From the NCBI RefSeq assembly GCF_037024155.1, contig NZ_JAYKTS010000017.1:1-64000 (forward strand): a stretch of DNA of 64,000 bases, in the 5' to 3' direction. The position numbers were made by a program, and so were the translations under genes. Source of the stretch: Bacillus sp. 2205SS5-2 (lineage in GTDB: Bacteria > Bacillota > Bacilli > Bacillales > Bacillaceae_K). Of this stretch, positions 1 through 9,239 are shown in pieces. Below the pieces are notes generated by a model, which was given only the letters and a program-made list of their open reading frames with translations, did no database searches and was not told where the DNA came from. How positions within the stretch are numbered: position 1 is the first letter of the stretch; each line of letters opens with the position of its first letter.

Positions 1-80
1 GAGGTAGATATCCAAAAATCAAAACCAGCTTAAATCAAGTAATGGTGCCATAGCCAATCTTTAAAAATGGTCATTCCATT

Positions 81-354
81 TTAGGGAGGGTGCTTTTTTG
101 TGTCAAAATCAGCATCAAAACCCATTTTCGTATAAAAAGATCCTCTTAGAAACACAAAAAAAGAAGTCCATTTCTGAACTCCTGTTTGACAGTCTATTGA
201 GAATTCATCAATAGAACTACATATATAAGAATGATCTTTGCCAGTGCCTGTAGGTGTCCAAAATGTATGTGGCAATTCCTAGGTTGCTGACGTCATATTA
301 CATTCATAGACACTATTTCCCAGAAAACATTCTTTATCAAAGGCTCTTTCCATA
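81..354 (-). pseudogene. Unrecognised decayed gene
   Basis: On the minus strand an ATG at 354 opens a frame that looks coding (begins MERAFDKECF), meets an in-frame TAG after about 24 codons, and continues in the same frame for about 65 more codons to a stop near 81. The composition before and after the stop is similar, with many aromatic residues and a TFWTPTGTGKDH stretch, so I read it as one gene with a nonsense mutation. I do not recognise the family. No convincing ribosome binding site is visible before the ATG, and the frame could also be chance. Confidence 0.3.
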
Positions 355-417
355 TTGATTGTTGCTTAAAGAAAAAATTTTGAATGAAATTCGTTCATTT
401 TTCTAATCGAGTCTACT

Positions 418-484
418 AATTGATACGAAAAGATGACCCGCAGTGGAGCTATTACGAAAAGCAACAATCTTTGCGAAAACAGCC
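418..484. mobile_element. Partial copy of the dispersed GGCT...TTTTCG element
   Basis: This is the terminal part of the repeat family described in the findings. It ends in GCAACAATCTTTGCGAAAAC followed by AGCC, which matches the right end of full copies. The other half is missing or scrambled; a second partial TACGAAAAG motif lies just upstream. About 120 bases to its right hold no gene. Confidence 0.6.
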
Positions 485-611
485 TTTTCAAAACAAAAGT
501 TGTCAGCTGCAAAGAAACTTGAAACCGAATAAAATAAGTACATATGAGCTGATGCGATTCATTTTCCCTCTCACTTTTTAATAGTTACATCATTTCATTG
601 TCCCAGTCCAA

Positions 612-1574
612 TCAATCTTCTTTTCCAAAGTTATCAAGCAATGTACGCACTTCATCTGTTGATTTTGTATTCATCAATTGATTTCTTAATTCTCCAGCTC
701 CACGGAATCCTTTGACATAAATTTTGAAAAAGCGATGAAGCCCTGTGATTGAACGGGGTAGTTCTTCCGCATATTGATCTTGAAGATCAAGCTGCAGTCT
801 TAAAAGATCAAGGTATTCTTTACTGCTATGCTCTTTTGGCTCTTTTTCAAAAGCAAAAGGATTTTTAAAAATTCCTCTCCCGATCATAACACCATCAATA
901 CCATATTGTTCTGCAAGTTGCAGCCCTGTTTGACGGTCAGGAATGTCTCCATTGATTGTTAGTAGCGTATAGGGTGCGATACGGTCACGTAATTTTTTGA
1001 TTTCCGGAATGAGCTCCCAATGCGCATCTCCTTGGCTCATTTCCTTTCTTGTACGTAAATGAATAGTAAGGTTCGCAACATCCTGTTTTAATATATGCGT
1101 TAGCCACCCTTCCCACTCATTTACATCCTGATAGCCAAGTCGTGTTTTCACGCTGACAGGCAGTCCGCCGGCTTTTGCTGCTTGAATAAGTTCTGCAGCA
1201 ACGTCTGGGCGTAGAATAAGGCCACTACCTTTCCCTCTCGATACCACATTCGGTACAGGGCAGCCCATATTAATATCGATACCTTTAAAGCCTAGCTCTG
1301 CCATGCCGATACTCATTTGGCGAAAATATTCGGGATTATCCCCCCAAATATGTGCCACCATAGGCTGTTCATCTTCTGTAAAAGTCAAGCGGCCACGTAC
1401 ACTTTTCATGCCCTCTGGATGACAGTAGCTATCTGAGTTTGTAAACTCCGTGAAAAATACATCCGGTCGGCCGGCTTCACTTACTACGTGACGAAAAACA
1501 ACATCTGTCACATCTTCCATTGGTGCTAGTACAAAAAATGGACGTGGTAAATCACGCCAAAAATTATCTATCAT
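612..1574 (-). CDS. tRNA-dihydrouridine synthase (Dus family)
   Basis: This is a flavoenzyme that reduces uridine in the tRNA D-loop to dihydrouridine using FMN and NADPH. The TIM-barrel FMN site is seen as LAPMEDVTD near residues 16-24. The catalytic cysteine is in INMGCP near residue 105. KTRLG, IHLRTR, NGDI and GVMIGRG follow in the usual order. At about 320 residues it is full length. The open frame extends to a GTG at 1595, but the ATG at 1574 is preferred because the family starts near there and a GAGAGG motif lies 12-13 bases upstream. It stands alone between remnants, so no operon partner is evident. Which Dus subfamily it belongs to cannot be settled by eye. Confidence 0.93.
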   Translation of the reverse strand: MIDNFWRDLPRPFFVLAPMEDVTDVVFRHVVSEAGRPDVFFTEFTNSDSYCHPEGMKSVRGRLTFTEDEQPMVAHIWGDNPEYFRQMSIGMAELGFKGIDINMGCPVPNVVSRGKGSGLILRPDVAAELIQAAKAGGLPVSVKTRLGYQDVNEWEGWLTHILKQDVANLTIHLRTRKEMSQGDAHWELIPEIKKLRDRIAPYTLLTINGDIPDRQTGLQLAEQYGIDGVMIGRGIFKNPFAFEKEPKEHSSKEYLDLLRLQLDLQDQYAEELPRSITGLHRFFKIYVKGFRGAGELRNQLMNTKSTDEVRTLLDNFGKED

Positions 1575-1765
1575 TTCAAACTCAAATCCTCTCACTATGG
1601 ATACAACTTCAAACTATCGGTCAAATAATATAAAGCCAAATGTTCTAATACTTTTACATTTATATCATGCTTAATAACTTATTATCAAATGGTAGAGATT
1701 GGGACGGTTTTTATGTATCCGTCGAGAGTCGAAAAATCCTCTCAGCTAGTCTAGGTTCACTTTCT

Positions 1766-2085
1766 TCATTTTACCTCATGAAGTACATCATTGATGTTCT
1801 GTTTATATTGTAGGAAAGCTTGCCTACCTTCTGTTGTCAAACTTAAAATAGTTCTCGGTTTTTTATTTACAAACTCTTTACGCACATTTACATAACCAGC
1901 TTCTTCAAGTTTTTTAAATGAGTTGATAAATTTATCCAAGTCAAATCTGTTTGGTTCATCAGATAGACAGCATCACCTTTATCTACAACGTACAAATAGA
2001 TTATAATACTTAGTCTTGCTGAAGAATATATAATTTTATCAAGTGAGCCATAGAGACAGTTCTTCCGGTATATTATTGCTTTTTA
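1766..2085 (-). pseudogene. Winged-helix (HTH_27/MarR-like) regulator, frameshifted
   Basis: The minus strand encodes, in two frames, a sequence typical of small winged-helix regulators of the HTH_27 type. The first part reads about SLDKIIYSSARLSIIIYLYV then a QTDLTW recognition region. After a one-base frame change near 1935 it continues as KKLEEAGYVNVRKEFVNKKP, RTILSLTTEGRQAF and HEVK before the stop at 1766. The order helix, recognition helix, wing and RTxxSLTxEGRxAF matches the family. No good start codon or ribosome binding site is left, so it is probably non-functional. Confidence 0.7.
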
Positions 2086-2262
2086 TTTAGTGAAAATACT
2101 GTTAAAGGTGAGTTTATCGAGGGTGAACAAACGGGATGCGCCCACTCTGTTTATTTCCGCTCTCGTCTTGGCAAAGCGAATGGTTTTGTTTTGAAGACGG
2201 AAGCTCCATTTCTTTTTAATGGTAATTTGGTCGATTATTCTAATAGCGTATGTTTTCACTGA
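2047..2262 (+). other. Open frame with coding-like composition, possible remnant
   Basis: A plus-strand frame is open between stops at 2044 and 2260. It reads coding-like in its second half (GEFIEGEQTGCAHSVYF, then FVLKTEAPFLFNGNLVDYSN). There is no clear start codon or ribosome binding site, and the 5' part overlaps the decayed regulator on the other strand. It may be the tail of a lost gene. I do not recognise it. The rest of 2263-2420 holds nothing I can name. Confidence 0.25.
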
Positions 2263-2420
2263 ACTACTAGCCCATTAGGACCCCTATTGATAGAGCCACC
2301 ACAAAATAAGCTTGTGCGGGAGCTTTTTCATTGAGTTGGGAGGGATAAGTTACCTATTGTCTATCTTCTCATCATAAAAAAAGCCAGAGGAACCGCCCCC
2401 CCGGCCGACCCCTGCCTCAA

Positions 2421-3290
2421 TTAAAAATCAAACGTAGCTGTCACTGGGAAATGGTCAGAAAATCCGTCTGAATCATCCACCGTTGCCTCGCTGATTACTT
2501 CATCTGTTAAGGTGAGTATCCAATCGATGGATCCGCCACGTTGATGAGTTGGTGGTTTGGAAATCGTAGGATTGATTACTTCCCACGAGTCAACTAATTC
2601 AACAGGATTTGATTCATCGCCAATCGGAGTTTGATCTAATAAAAATCGCATAATTGTTCTGTATCGACTTGAGTTAAAATCACCAACTGCAATAGCTGAC
2701 CTTTCACCTTCTGAAGTGATTTGATGCTGATTCATTAGTTGAACCAATTCAATCGCCTGCTCTTCTTGGCTTTGTGAAGGACTCACACAGAAGTGATTAT
2801 TATAGAAATAAAATTCTTTATTTGAATCATTCTCTCTCAACAATAGCCAATTGATATAGCGAGTATTTCCGCATTCGGTAGCTTCAACAAAACCTGAATC
2901 CAGGATCGTAAACTGATCTTTTCGAAGTAAAATTGGATTTCCATACGTAACTGGAATATCGAATTCGACTAAGTCATAGGTGCTTTGTAGTAAGTTCGTT
3001 AAATCTCTTCTCTGCGTTGACATCGCTTCTTGCAGTCCTACAATATCAGGGTTAATCTCTAGTATTTTATCAGCAATCCCGCCCCGTCGATCTCTCCAAG
3101 TTGAGCGGTCTGCTAGGACATTAAAACTCATCATTTTAATCGTCGTTATACTATCCTCATTTTGACTTTTTCCCTCACTCATCTTTAAATCAATCACATT
3201 CAATTCCTTTTCTAGTGCTCTAACTTCTGATAGTCCTAATAACGGCAGCAAAAATAGCATGGTTAATATTAATGTAATTCCTTTTTTCAT
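2421..3290 (-). CDS. Secreted endonuclease/exonuclease/phosphatase family protein
   Basis: The protein starts with an export signal (MKKGITLILTMLFLLPLLGL, then a likely cleavage after VRA) and then has the metal-dependent EEP fold shared by DNase I-like nucleases and sphingomyelinases. Visible motifs are MSFNVLADR near the N terminus, a metal-binding glutamate in IVGLQEAM, AVGDFNSSRY with the catalytic Asp and Asn, and the C-terminal SDHFPVTATF with the SDH triad. I start it at 3290, because AAAGGGAGG lies 7 bases before that ATG; the longer frame to 3320 includes this site. Substrate is unknown; extracellular nuclease or phospholipid-type phosphodiesterase are both possible. Confidence 0.85.
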   Translation of the reverse strand: MKKGITLILTMLFLLPLLGLSEVRALEKELNVIDLKMSEGKSQNEDSITTIKMMSFNVLADRSTWRDRRGGIADKILEINPDIVGLQEAMSTQRRDLTNLLQSTYDLVEFDIPVTYGNPILLRKDQFTILDSGFVEATECGNTRYINWLLLRENDSNKEFYFYNNHFCVSPSQSQEEQAIELVQLMNQHQITSEGERSAIAVGDFNSSRYRTIMRFLLDQTPIGDESNPVELVDSWEVINPTISKPPTHQRGGSIDWILTLTDEVISEATVDDSDGFSDHFPVTATFDF

Positions 3291-3398
3291 CGCCATTCCT
3301 CCCTTTCCAAGGTGGTTCACATCCCCTTTTGATATCTATGGAAATAGTCATCTTGTATTCTAACTATTTTGGTAATTTGTGAAAAGGAGACTTTCCTC

Positions 3399-3599
3399 AT
3401 GGCTATCGTTGTGATTACGAGGTATATGGTCCTTCTAAAAAGCTTTTCTAGTGGAGATATAGCTCTTTTACTTTTTCGCCATTGGAGACATTATCTGCTT
3501 TTGCAGTCTTTTCATTCAAAAGAAGAGGCTGCTCTACTCATTCTTAACCGTTGCACTCTCTGCAAAAAGTACCATTTTTTATTAAAGCTGTTTACGTAA
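3399..3599 (+). CDS. Small hypothetical protein (66 aa), doubtful
   Basis: The ATG at 3399 has AAGGAG 9 bases upstream and opens a 66-codon frame (MAIVVITRYMVLLKSF...), hydrophobic at the start and with a CTLC near the end. It stops exactly at the left end of a dispersed element copy. I recognise no family, and composition does not prove it is coding. The rest of 3321-3886 holds that element fragment and a terminator. Confidence 0.25.
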   Translation: MAIVVITRYMVLLKSFSSGDIALLLFRHWRHYLLLQSFHSKEEAALLILNRCTLCKKYHFLLKLFT

Positions 3600-3700
3600 G
3601 GCTCTTTTCGTATACAGTTTGGCTATTTCATCAGATTTTTGATTAAATCGCCACACTGTTGATTTCTATCAAAAATTGACGAAATGATGCCCGAAAAAAG
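3600..3700. mobile_element. Left half of the dispersed element
   Basis: Begins GGCTCTTTTCGTATACAG and runs through the family's conserved interior (CATCAGATTTTTGATTAAAT, TCTATCAAAAATTGACG, AAATGATGCCCGAAA). It then breaks off before the second terminus. Confidence 0.75.
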
Positions 3701-3780
3701 ACAAATTTGGATTGTTTCCATCCGTCTTATTTTACTTGAACAACAAAGAATGAAAAAAATCCTTATTAAAAATCGAATAA

Positions 3781-3810
3781 AAAAACAAGGGAGAGTGGTC
3801 CCTTGTTTTT
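3781..3810 (-). terminator. Bidirectional rho-independent terminator
   Basis: A perfect 12-bp stem, AAAAACAAGGGA with TCCCTTGTTTTT, has loop GAGTGG and T-runs on both sides. It lies about 75 bases after the stop of the S51 peptidase gene and should end that transcript. Confidence 0.85.
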
Positions 3811-3886
3811 AAACTATTTATTAAAGAATAGAAAATCCGATCACTAAGCTCGACGATACTATCTCTCTAACATTTCACTGTTTTTC

Positions 3887-4606
3887 CTAATTATTTGTAC
3901 CGCTCTCTAAATCTCCTAAATACTCCGTTTGTAACACTTCCTCCGCTACTGACCCTTCAATTCTTGTCAGCTGATAGGCTTTGGCACTCGGTCTAGAGCT
4001 CACGGATTTTGTTAACTCTTGATCAAAAAAATGGAGCGCTACACCGTCATCTGCTGCGAATCCACCCGATATTTTATTAGATTTAATTAAGCTATGGTAG
4101 ACAGGTCTTCTTTGAGATTCCCCGTCAAAATGAGGACAATTACTCCCCATTAGAAAACCTAAACATTGAAGTGGTTCGAGATCATCTCCATATGAGTCTG
4201 TTACGCCCTGTTCAAACCAACAAATAGAACCTGCGCTGATTCCAGCTAGAATGATTCCTATGTCCCAGGCCTTTTTCAAAATCTTATCCAACCCCCATTC
4301 CTTCCAAAGCACCAATAAATTTTTGGTGTTTCCACCACCAACATAAATGATATCTTGCCCGAGCACAAATGCTTCTATATCTCTTGTCGGTGGTTTAAAT
4401 AATGAGAGATGGGTAGGTTCACAATTTTGTTGTTGAAAGAATTCATAGAATCTTGCGGTGTAACTATCGGCATCTCCACTGGCGGTCGGAATAAAACAAA
4501 TCTTTGGCTTGGGTTTATTGACTTGACTTAATATGTACTGGTCTAATAGTGGATTGTCTGGCTCCATCGAAAAGCCGCCTCCACCCATTGCAATAATCTG
4601 CCTCAT
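3887..4606 (-). CDS. Peptidase S51 family (peptidase E-like) protein
   Basis: This is a class I glutamine amidotransferase-like fold protein of family S51, whose members are serine peptidases acting on aspartyl dipeptides or related substrates. The nucleophile serine sits in GISAGSICWF near residue 125. GGGNTKNLL precedes it, and a GDADSYT loop and a conserved CPHFDGE region follow family order. Length (about 239 aa) is usual. The frame can be read from a GTG at 4618, but that GTG overlaps the GGAG ribosome binding site. The ATG at 4606 fits spacing and the family start, MRQIIAMGGGGF. It is transcribed alone, ending at the terminator at 3781-3810. The exact substrate cannot be inferred. Confidence 0.88.
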   Translation of the reverse strand: MRQIIAMGGGGFSMEPDNPLLDQYILSQVNKPKPKICFIPTASGDADSYTARFYEFFQQQNCEPTHLSLFKPPTRDIEAFVLGQDIIYVGGGNTKNLLVLWKEWGLDKILKKAWDIGIILAGISAGSICWFEQGVTDSYGDDLEPLQCLGFLMGSNCPHFDGESQRRPVYHSLIKSNKISGGFAADDGVALHFFDQELTKSVSSRPSAKAYQLTRIEGSVAEEVLQTEYLGDLESGTNN

Positions 4607-4944
4607 TGTGATTATCACTCCTTGTCTCCTAGTTTATTAGGTAATATAAATTAGAAGCTACTTTTAGGTTCTGGCACCTCATCAAACTAAAAATACATAC
4701 ATATGAAAGAAAAAATTAACACAGTGTTTTTTTACTATTATTTCACATATTAAGAATAATAATTTAGTATATTCTGATAATAACACAAATATAGCAATCA
4801 AAAACAGTCGGCCACTCCTCTACTCATTCCCCCAAGTTGGTAGGTGATATTTCGTGAGAAGGAGAGTCTGCCATTTTGTAGAATACATATACTTAGAAGA
4901 AGGAAGCTTAGTGTTCTTTATGCTTTCCAAAGGGGGGAATCTTG

Positions 4945-7512
4945 ATGGAAAACACCATCCTATCTACTAAACTATTCATCCCGGCGCCAAGAGAAAAAGC
5001 GGTCGTTCGCCGACGACTTCTTCAAGAGTTAAATGAAGGCATGAACCGCAAGTTAACACTTGTGTCAGCTCCAGCTGGGTTTGGGAAAACGACGATTGTG
5101 AGCCAATGGATTCAAGCTTGCAACCGACCAGTAGCCTGGTTGTCTCTTGAAAAGGAAGAAAGCGACCCAAGGGTTTTCTTGACGTATTTCATTGCGGCGA
5201 TGCAGACGCTCGAAAAAAATGTGGGAGTGAGGGCGGTCAGTTTGCTCCAATCTCCTCAGATACCAAAAATGGACATGTTGCTTACAAGTCTACTCAATGA
5301 CATGAATTCCCTTCCTTACCCATTTACCCTCGTTTTGGACGATTGCCACACGATTAATACTCAACCGATGAGCGACGTTCTTACCTTCTTAGTCGAACAC
5401 TTACCATCTCAGATGCTTCTAGTAATGACAACCCGCGAGGATCCATCATTGCCGCTCGCTAGGCTACGTGCTTGCGATCAGCTTACCGAGATACGAGGGG
5501 ATGACCTGCGATTTCACCTAGAGGAAGCAACCCTGTTTTTTCAAAAATTCATGAATCTTACGTTAGCAAAAGAAGATATTTCTGCTTTAGTTAACCGAAC
5601 GGAAGGGTGGATTGCCGGACTTCAGTTAGCAGGAGTTTCATTGCAGAGACAACCGAATCCCTCCTCGTTTATCCAATCCTTCTCCGGCAGTCACCACTAT
5701 GTGATGGACTACTTACTGGAAGAAGTCCTTAACCAACAACCAGAATCTATTCAACAATTTTTAGTTAAAACATCTATTTTGAACCGCTTGTGTGGGTCTC
5801 TTTGTGATGCAGTGATGGTGGATTCACCATATGTCGGGCAAACCACTTTACAGGCTCTGGAACAATCTAATCTTTTCATCATTCCATTGGACCATGAGCG
5901 ACGCTGGTATCGCTATCACCACCTATTCGCGGAATTACTTCAAAAGCGACTCACTCAAACAGAAGACGTAGCAGAGTTACATAGTCGGGCTAGTCATTGG
6001 TATGAAATTCATCATTTTGCCATTGAAGCCTTACAGCATGCGGCAGCCGCTGGGGATTACAAGCGAACGGAGCGCTTAGTAGAGGGAGATGGCATGCCCC
6101 TTCATTTTCAGGGTGCCATTAATCCGGTTCTCAACTGTTTAAAGTCGTTACCGAAGTCAGTCCTTGTGAAAAACCCTACCTTATCGGTTATGTATGCTTC
6201 GGTGCTGTCGATGTCTGGTCGCTTAAGCGAGGTAGAACCTAAGCTACAAGCAGCCGAATCTGCACTTGAAACAGCTGAAAAAAATAATAAAAATCGAAAC
6301 CTTGTCGGACATATTGCAGCGATTCGCGCACTAGTAGGTACCATGAATAACCAAGTAGACGAGATAATTTATCAATCTCAACAGGCACTCGACCACCTAA
6401 GTCCAAAAAGCATTGCGGTTAAAACAGCGACCACTTGGAAACTCGGAATCGCTTATCAACTTCAAGAAGACCGCTCCTCCGCGAAACAAGCCTATACTGA
6501 AGCCATCTCTATGAGCCAATCATCACAGAATAAAGTCATTTTCATCTTGGCCACCACCGGATTAGGTCAGCTACAAGAAAAAGACAACCAACTGAGCCTT
6601 GCCGTCCAAACGTACCAAAGCGTTATCAAAGCCATCAATGACCCTTTGTCCTCATTGGTTCATGCTGCACACCTTGGCTTGGCGCGAATTTATTACCAGT
6701 GGAATGAACTTGATCAGTCGACCGAGCATGTGAAGAAAAGCATCGAGCTTGCTCAACAAATCCAACCTAACACTCATGTGAACAGTTGTCGAGTGTTTGC
6801 CGCTCAATTACATCTCGCTAAAGGAGATACCTCTGAGGCAGAAGTCATTATCGATGATGTTAAGCAATCGATAGATTCTCCCTTGAAAGAGCTCACGGAA
6901 ACCGAAGTGTGGTTACGGCTCTCACAAAGGAAGATTCAAAAAGCATCTGAATTGGCCCGATCCTTCCCACTCCTTCAAGCGCGTGTTTACTTAGCAAAAG
7001 GTAAACATGAAAATGCATTATCCCTAGTCCATACCTTCCTTGCACAGGATCACGATCGAAAGGATGACACTCTAAAAGGGAAGATACTACTAGCTGTTAT
7101 TTTATATGGCATGGAGAAAAAAACTCAGGCCATAAAAGCTCTAGCAGAGGCACTAGAGTTAGCTAAACCTGAGGGGTTTATTCGCCTTATTATTGACGAA
7201 GGAAATCCAATGGCGAGATTATTAACTGAGTTCTCTTTTAAAAACATTCTGCCTGATTATGTCTCTTCGTTGCTTACTTCTTTTCATGCGGAGACAGTTG
7301 AACACCCCCCTCTCGTTGAGCCACTAAGTCAACGAGAGTTAGAAGTATTACACCTCATCAGCCAAGGGCTATCCAATCAGGAAATTAGTTCAAGACTATA
7401 CATCGCCTTAGACACAGTGAAGGGCCATAACCGACGTATTTTTGAGAAACTTCAAGTAAAACGGCGTACCGAAGCCGTCTCGATCGGCCAAAAATTAGGG
7501 CTCATACATTAG
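4945..7512 (+). CDS. MalT-like LuxR-family STAND transcriptional regulator
   Basis: An 855-residue regulator with three parts. The first is an N-terminal NTPase (Walker A SAPAGFGKTT at residues 41-50, Walker B LVLDDCH near 130). The second is a long helical TPR-like sensor region from about 340 to 780. The third is a C-terminal LuxR helix-turn-helix (LSQRELEVLHLISQGLSNQE... then KGHNRRIFEKLQVKRRTEA) ending at GLIH. MalT-type proteins oligomerise on binding an inducer and ATP and then activate promoters. ATG 4945 is chosen over the TTG at 4942, since AGGGGGG lies 7 bases before it. A DUF4386 membrane protein gene follows after 91 bases on the same strand and is a plausible target or partner. 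The inducer is unknown. Confidence 0.9.
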   Translation: MENTILSTKLFIPAPREKAVVRRRLLQELNEGMNRKLTLVSAPAGFGKTTIVSQWIQACNRPVAWLSLEKEESDPRVFLTYFIAAMQTLEKNVGVRAVSLLQSPQIPKMDMLLTSLLNDMNSLPYPFTLVLDDCHTINTQPMSDVLTFLVEHLPSQMLLVMTTREDPSLPLARLRACDQLTEIRGDDLRFHLEEATLFFQKFMNLTLAKEDISALVNRTEGWIAGLQLAGVSLQRQPNPSSFIQSFSGSHHYVMDYLLEEVLNQQPESIQQFLVKTSILNRLCGSLCDAVMVDSPYVGQTTLQALEQSNLFIIPLDHERRWYRYHHLFAELLQKRLTQTEDVAELHSRASHWYEIHHFAIEALQHAAAAGDYKRTERLVEGDGMPLHFQGAINPVLNCLKSLPKSVLVKNPTLSVMYASVLSMSGRLSEVEPKLQAAESALETAEKNNKNRNLVGHIAAIRALVGTMNNQVDEIIYQSQQALDHLSPKSIAVKTATTWKLGIAYQLQEDRSSAKQAYTEAISMSQSSQNKVIFILATTGLGQLQEKDNQLSLAVQTYQSVIKAINDPLSSLVHAAHLGLARIYYQWNELDQSTEHVKKSIELAQQIQPNTHVNSCRVFAAQLHLAKGDTSEAEVIIDDVKQSIDSPLKELTETEVWLRLSQRKIQKASELARSFPLLQARVYLAKGKHENALSLVHTFLAQDHDRKDDTLKGKILLAVILYGMEKKTQAIKALAEALELAKPEGFIRLIIDEGNPMARLLTEFSFKNILPDYVSSLLTSFHAETVEHPPLVEPLSQRELEVLHLISQGLSNQEISSRLYIALDTVKGHNRRIFEKLQVKRRTEAVSIGQKLGLIH

Positions 7513-7603
7513 CTTTAGCCCGAAAAACAACACCAAAGTGTCTATGACTCCCCCACCTCTCCTCTTACAATAGAAATAGAGCGAAACATGAGGAGGAGAA
7601 AAA

Positions 7604-8305
7604 ATGAATTCATTAAAAAATCCAGGTCGTTTTGCAGGTGTTCTCTACTTATTGATTATTATTAGTGGCATTTTCGCGGAAATAGTCGTTAGGGGCGCAG
7701 TGAAGGAACCAGGCAATGCCCCCGCTACTGCAACGAATATTCTGGCGTCTGAGAGCTTATTTCGTTTTAGTTTGTTGAGTGACTTTGTCATGATAATGAG
7801 TTATTTTGCACTTGGAATCGTCTTTTACCACTTATTTAAATCCACCAATAAACATATGGCACTCTTATTGTTAACACTCAATCTAATCGGTGTGCCAATG
7901 ATGGCGCTTAATATGCTAAATCAGTTTTCTGCATTATTAGTGTTAACGGACGTTGATTATTTACAGGCTTTTACTACGGATCAACTCCATAGCTTATCCC
8001 TTTTCTTTATGAATTTACATGGCTATGGCTATCAGCTTACTGCCCTTTCATACGGCTCGTGGCTGTTTCCTCTTGGGTATGTCGTGTATCAATCAACCTT
8101 CCTCCCTAAAGTCATTGGAGTATTTTTAATGGTTGCCTCTGTCGCGATTCTCTGTACGTTCGCCACTACTTTTGTCGCACCTCAACATTTAGACCTTGTA
8201 TCCATGATTGAATCGATTCCCTCTGTGATTGGAGAGTTTTCTCTTTGTCTATGGTTACTCATCAAGGGTGTAAGAAAAGAACAATTAAAATCAATCAAAT
8301 CGTAG
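7604..8305 (+). CDS. DUF4386 family membrane protein
   Basis: A 233-residue protein with about six hydrophobic segments (for example LLIIISGIFAEIVV near 20, FVMIMSYFALGIVFY near 65, ALLLLTLNLIGVPMM near 90, VIGVFLMVASVAILC near 175). It opens with NPGRFAGVLYLLIIISGIFA, which is characteristic of DUF4386. GAGGAGG lies just before the ATG. The family has no established function. Its position directly behind a MalT-like LuxR regulator suggests it is controlled by or works with that regulator; this is an inference from position only. Confidence 0.88.
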   Translation: MNSLKNPGRFAGVLYLLIIISGIFAEIVVRGAVKEPGNAPATATNILASESLFRFSLLSDFVMIMSYFALGIVFYHLFKSTNKHMALLLLTLNLIGVPMMALNMLNQFSALLVLTDVDYLQAFTTDQLHSLSLFFMNLHGYGYQLTALSYGSWLFPLGYVVYQSTFLPKVIGVFLMVASVAILCTFATTFVAPQHLDLVSMIESIPSVIGEFSLCLWLLIKGVRKEQLKSIKS

Positions 8306-8589
8306 GAATGAAAGCCACTTTCTCCTCAAACAGAGGGTTACGCACTAAAGGATGTGAAACTACTCGCAGGTTTAACCCTTATCTTCATGTGTATCAGGCA
8401 CCTTGTTTATGGAGAAAATTTTAAGCTGCTTGGTAAGAAATGACCCTATCTAATTTCCATACTACTAACCCCAGCATATACGCTTAATGTATAAAACGTG
8501 GTATACGCTGAGGTATATTAATCTATTTATTATTGAACATCCTTGCCTAATAACAATCGATTCGAATTCACGATTATCTAACAAGATCG
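8306..8589. other. Gene-poor gap with a short coding-like remnant and a hairpin
   Basis: A frame at about 8329-8442 on the plus strand reads EGYALKDVKLLAGLTLIFMC and ends GENFKLLGKK, which resembles the tail of a small membrane protein. It has no start or ribosome binding site. A CAGC-TATAC inverted repeat with one mismatch lies at about 8472-8512 without a clear T-run. Confidence 0.3.
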
Positions 8590-9009
8590 TTATTCTAAAT
8601 ACTCACTTACTAAATTTGGATTTATATATCTAGCCATTCCCGTTTTCATTCTTTTAAATCCTATTTTATGATAAAAGTCTTCCTTTCCCGTTGTAGATAT
8701 CAAATGGACACAAGAAACTTCACTTAATTGGGAAAGGATATCTTCCATCATTCTTCTTGCAATCCCCTGCTTTTGAAACTCTGGATGGACCAAGACATCA
8801 TAAATCACTGCATTAAATACTCCATCCGTTATTGCTCTACCGAAGCCAACAAGCCGCCCATTTTCCATAGCGAAGACAAAGACATTACTTGCATCAAATA
8901 CTAGTTTAATATTCTCCTTTGTGTGTTTCGTCCACCCAACTAAAGAATATATCTCATTCATTTCATCAAGATTTACAATAGAAAAATCATGATGTACTTT
9001 TACATCCAT
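8590..9009 (-). CDS. GNAT family N-acetyltransferase
   Basis: A 139-residue single-domain acyl-CoA transferase. Strands beta4-beta5 carry VFAMENGRLVGFGRAITDG and VIYDVLVHPEFQKQGIARRM, where the QKQGIARRM loop binds the CoA pyrophosphate. The C-terminal HKIGFKRM is the usual beta6-beta7 signature (YHKIGF). ATG 9009 is chosen over the upstream GTG at 9015 because AGGGGG lies 10 bases before it and only 4 before the GTG. The acceptor substrate is unknown. The gene stands alone. Confidence 0.9.
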   Translation of the reverse strand: MDVKVHHDFSIVNLDEMNEIYSLVGWTKHTKENIKLVFDASNVFVFAMENGRLVGFGRAITDGVFNAVIYDVLVHPEFQKQGIARRMMEDILSQLSEVSCVHLISTTGKEDFYHKIGFKRMKTGMARYINPNLVSEYLE

Positions 9010-9239
9010 AGACACTATTCCCCCTCAATAATATGAATTCTTTTGTATTCATGTTAGAAGCAATCAACACGGTTTATTACTCATTATTTCATCTCTCAAC
9101 ATTATACAGCAACTTATTGGTGAAAAACGCGATATTAGAACATTGCGCACGGTTGCGGTTGTCTGGCGTTCGAGATGGTTGTTCTGAATAAGCACCCCTT
9201 TTCTGATGACTGGAGACATTCAATTTATCATTTTTTGAT

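Noticed and set aside
3369-3398. Earlier TTG start for the 66-codon frame
   Set aside because: It would place the AAGGAG ribosome binding site inside the coding region; the ATG at 3399 has the right spacing.
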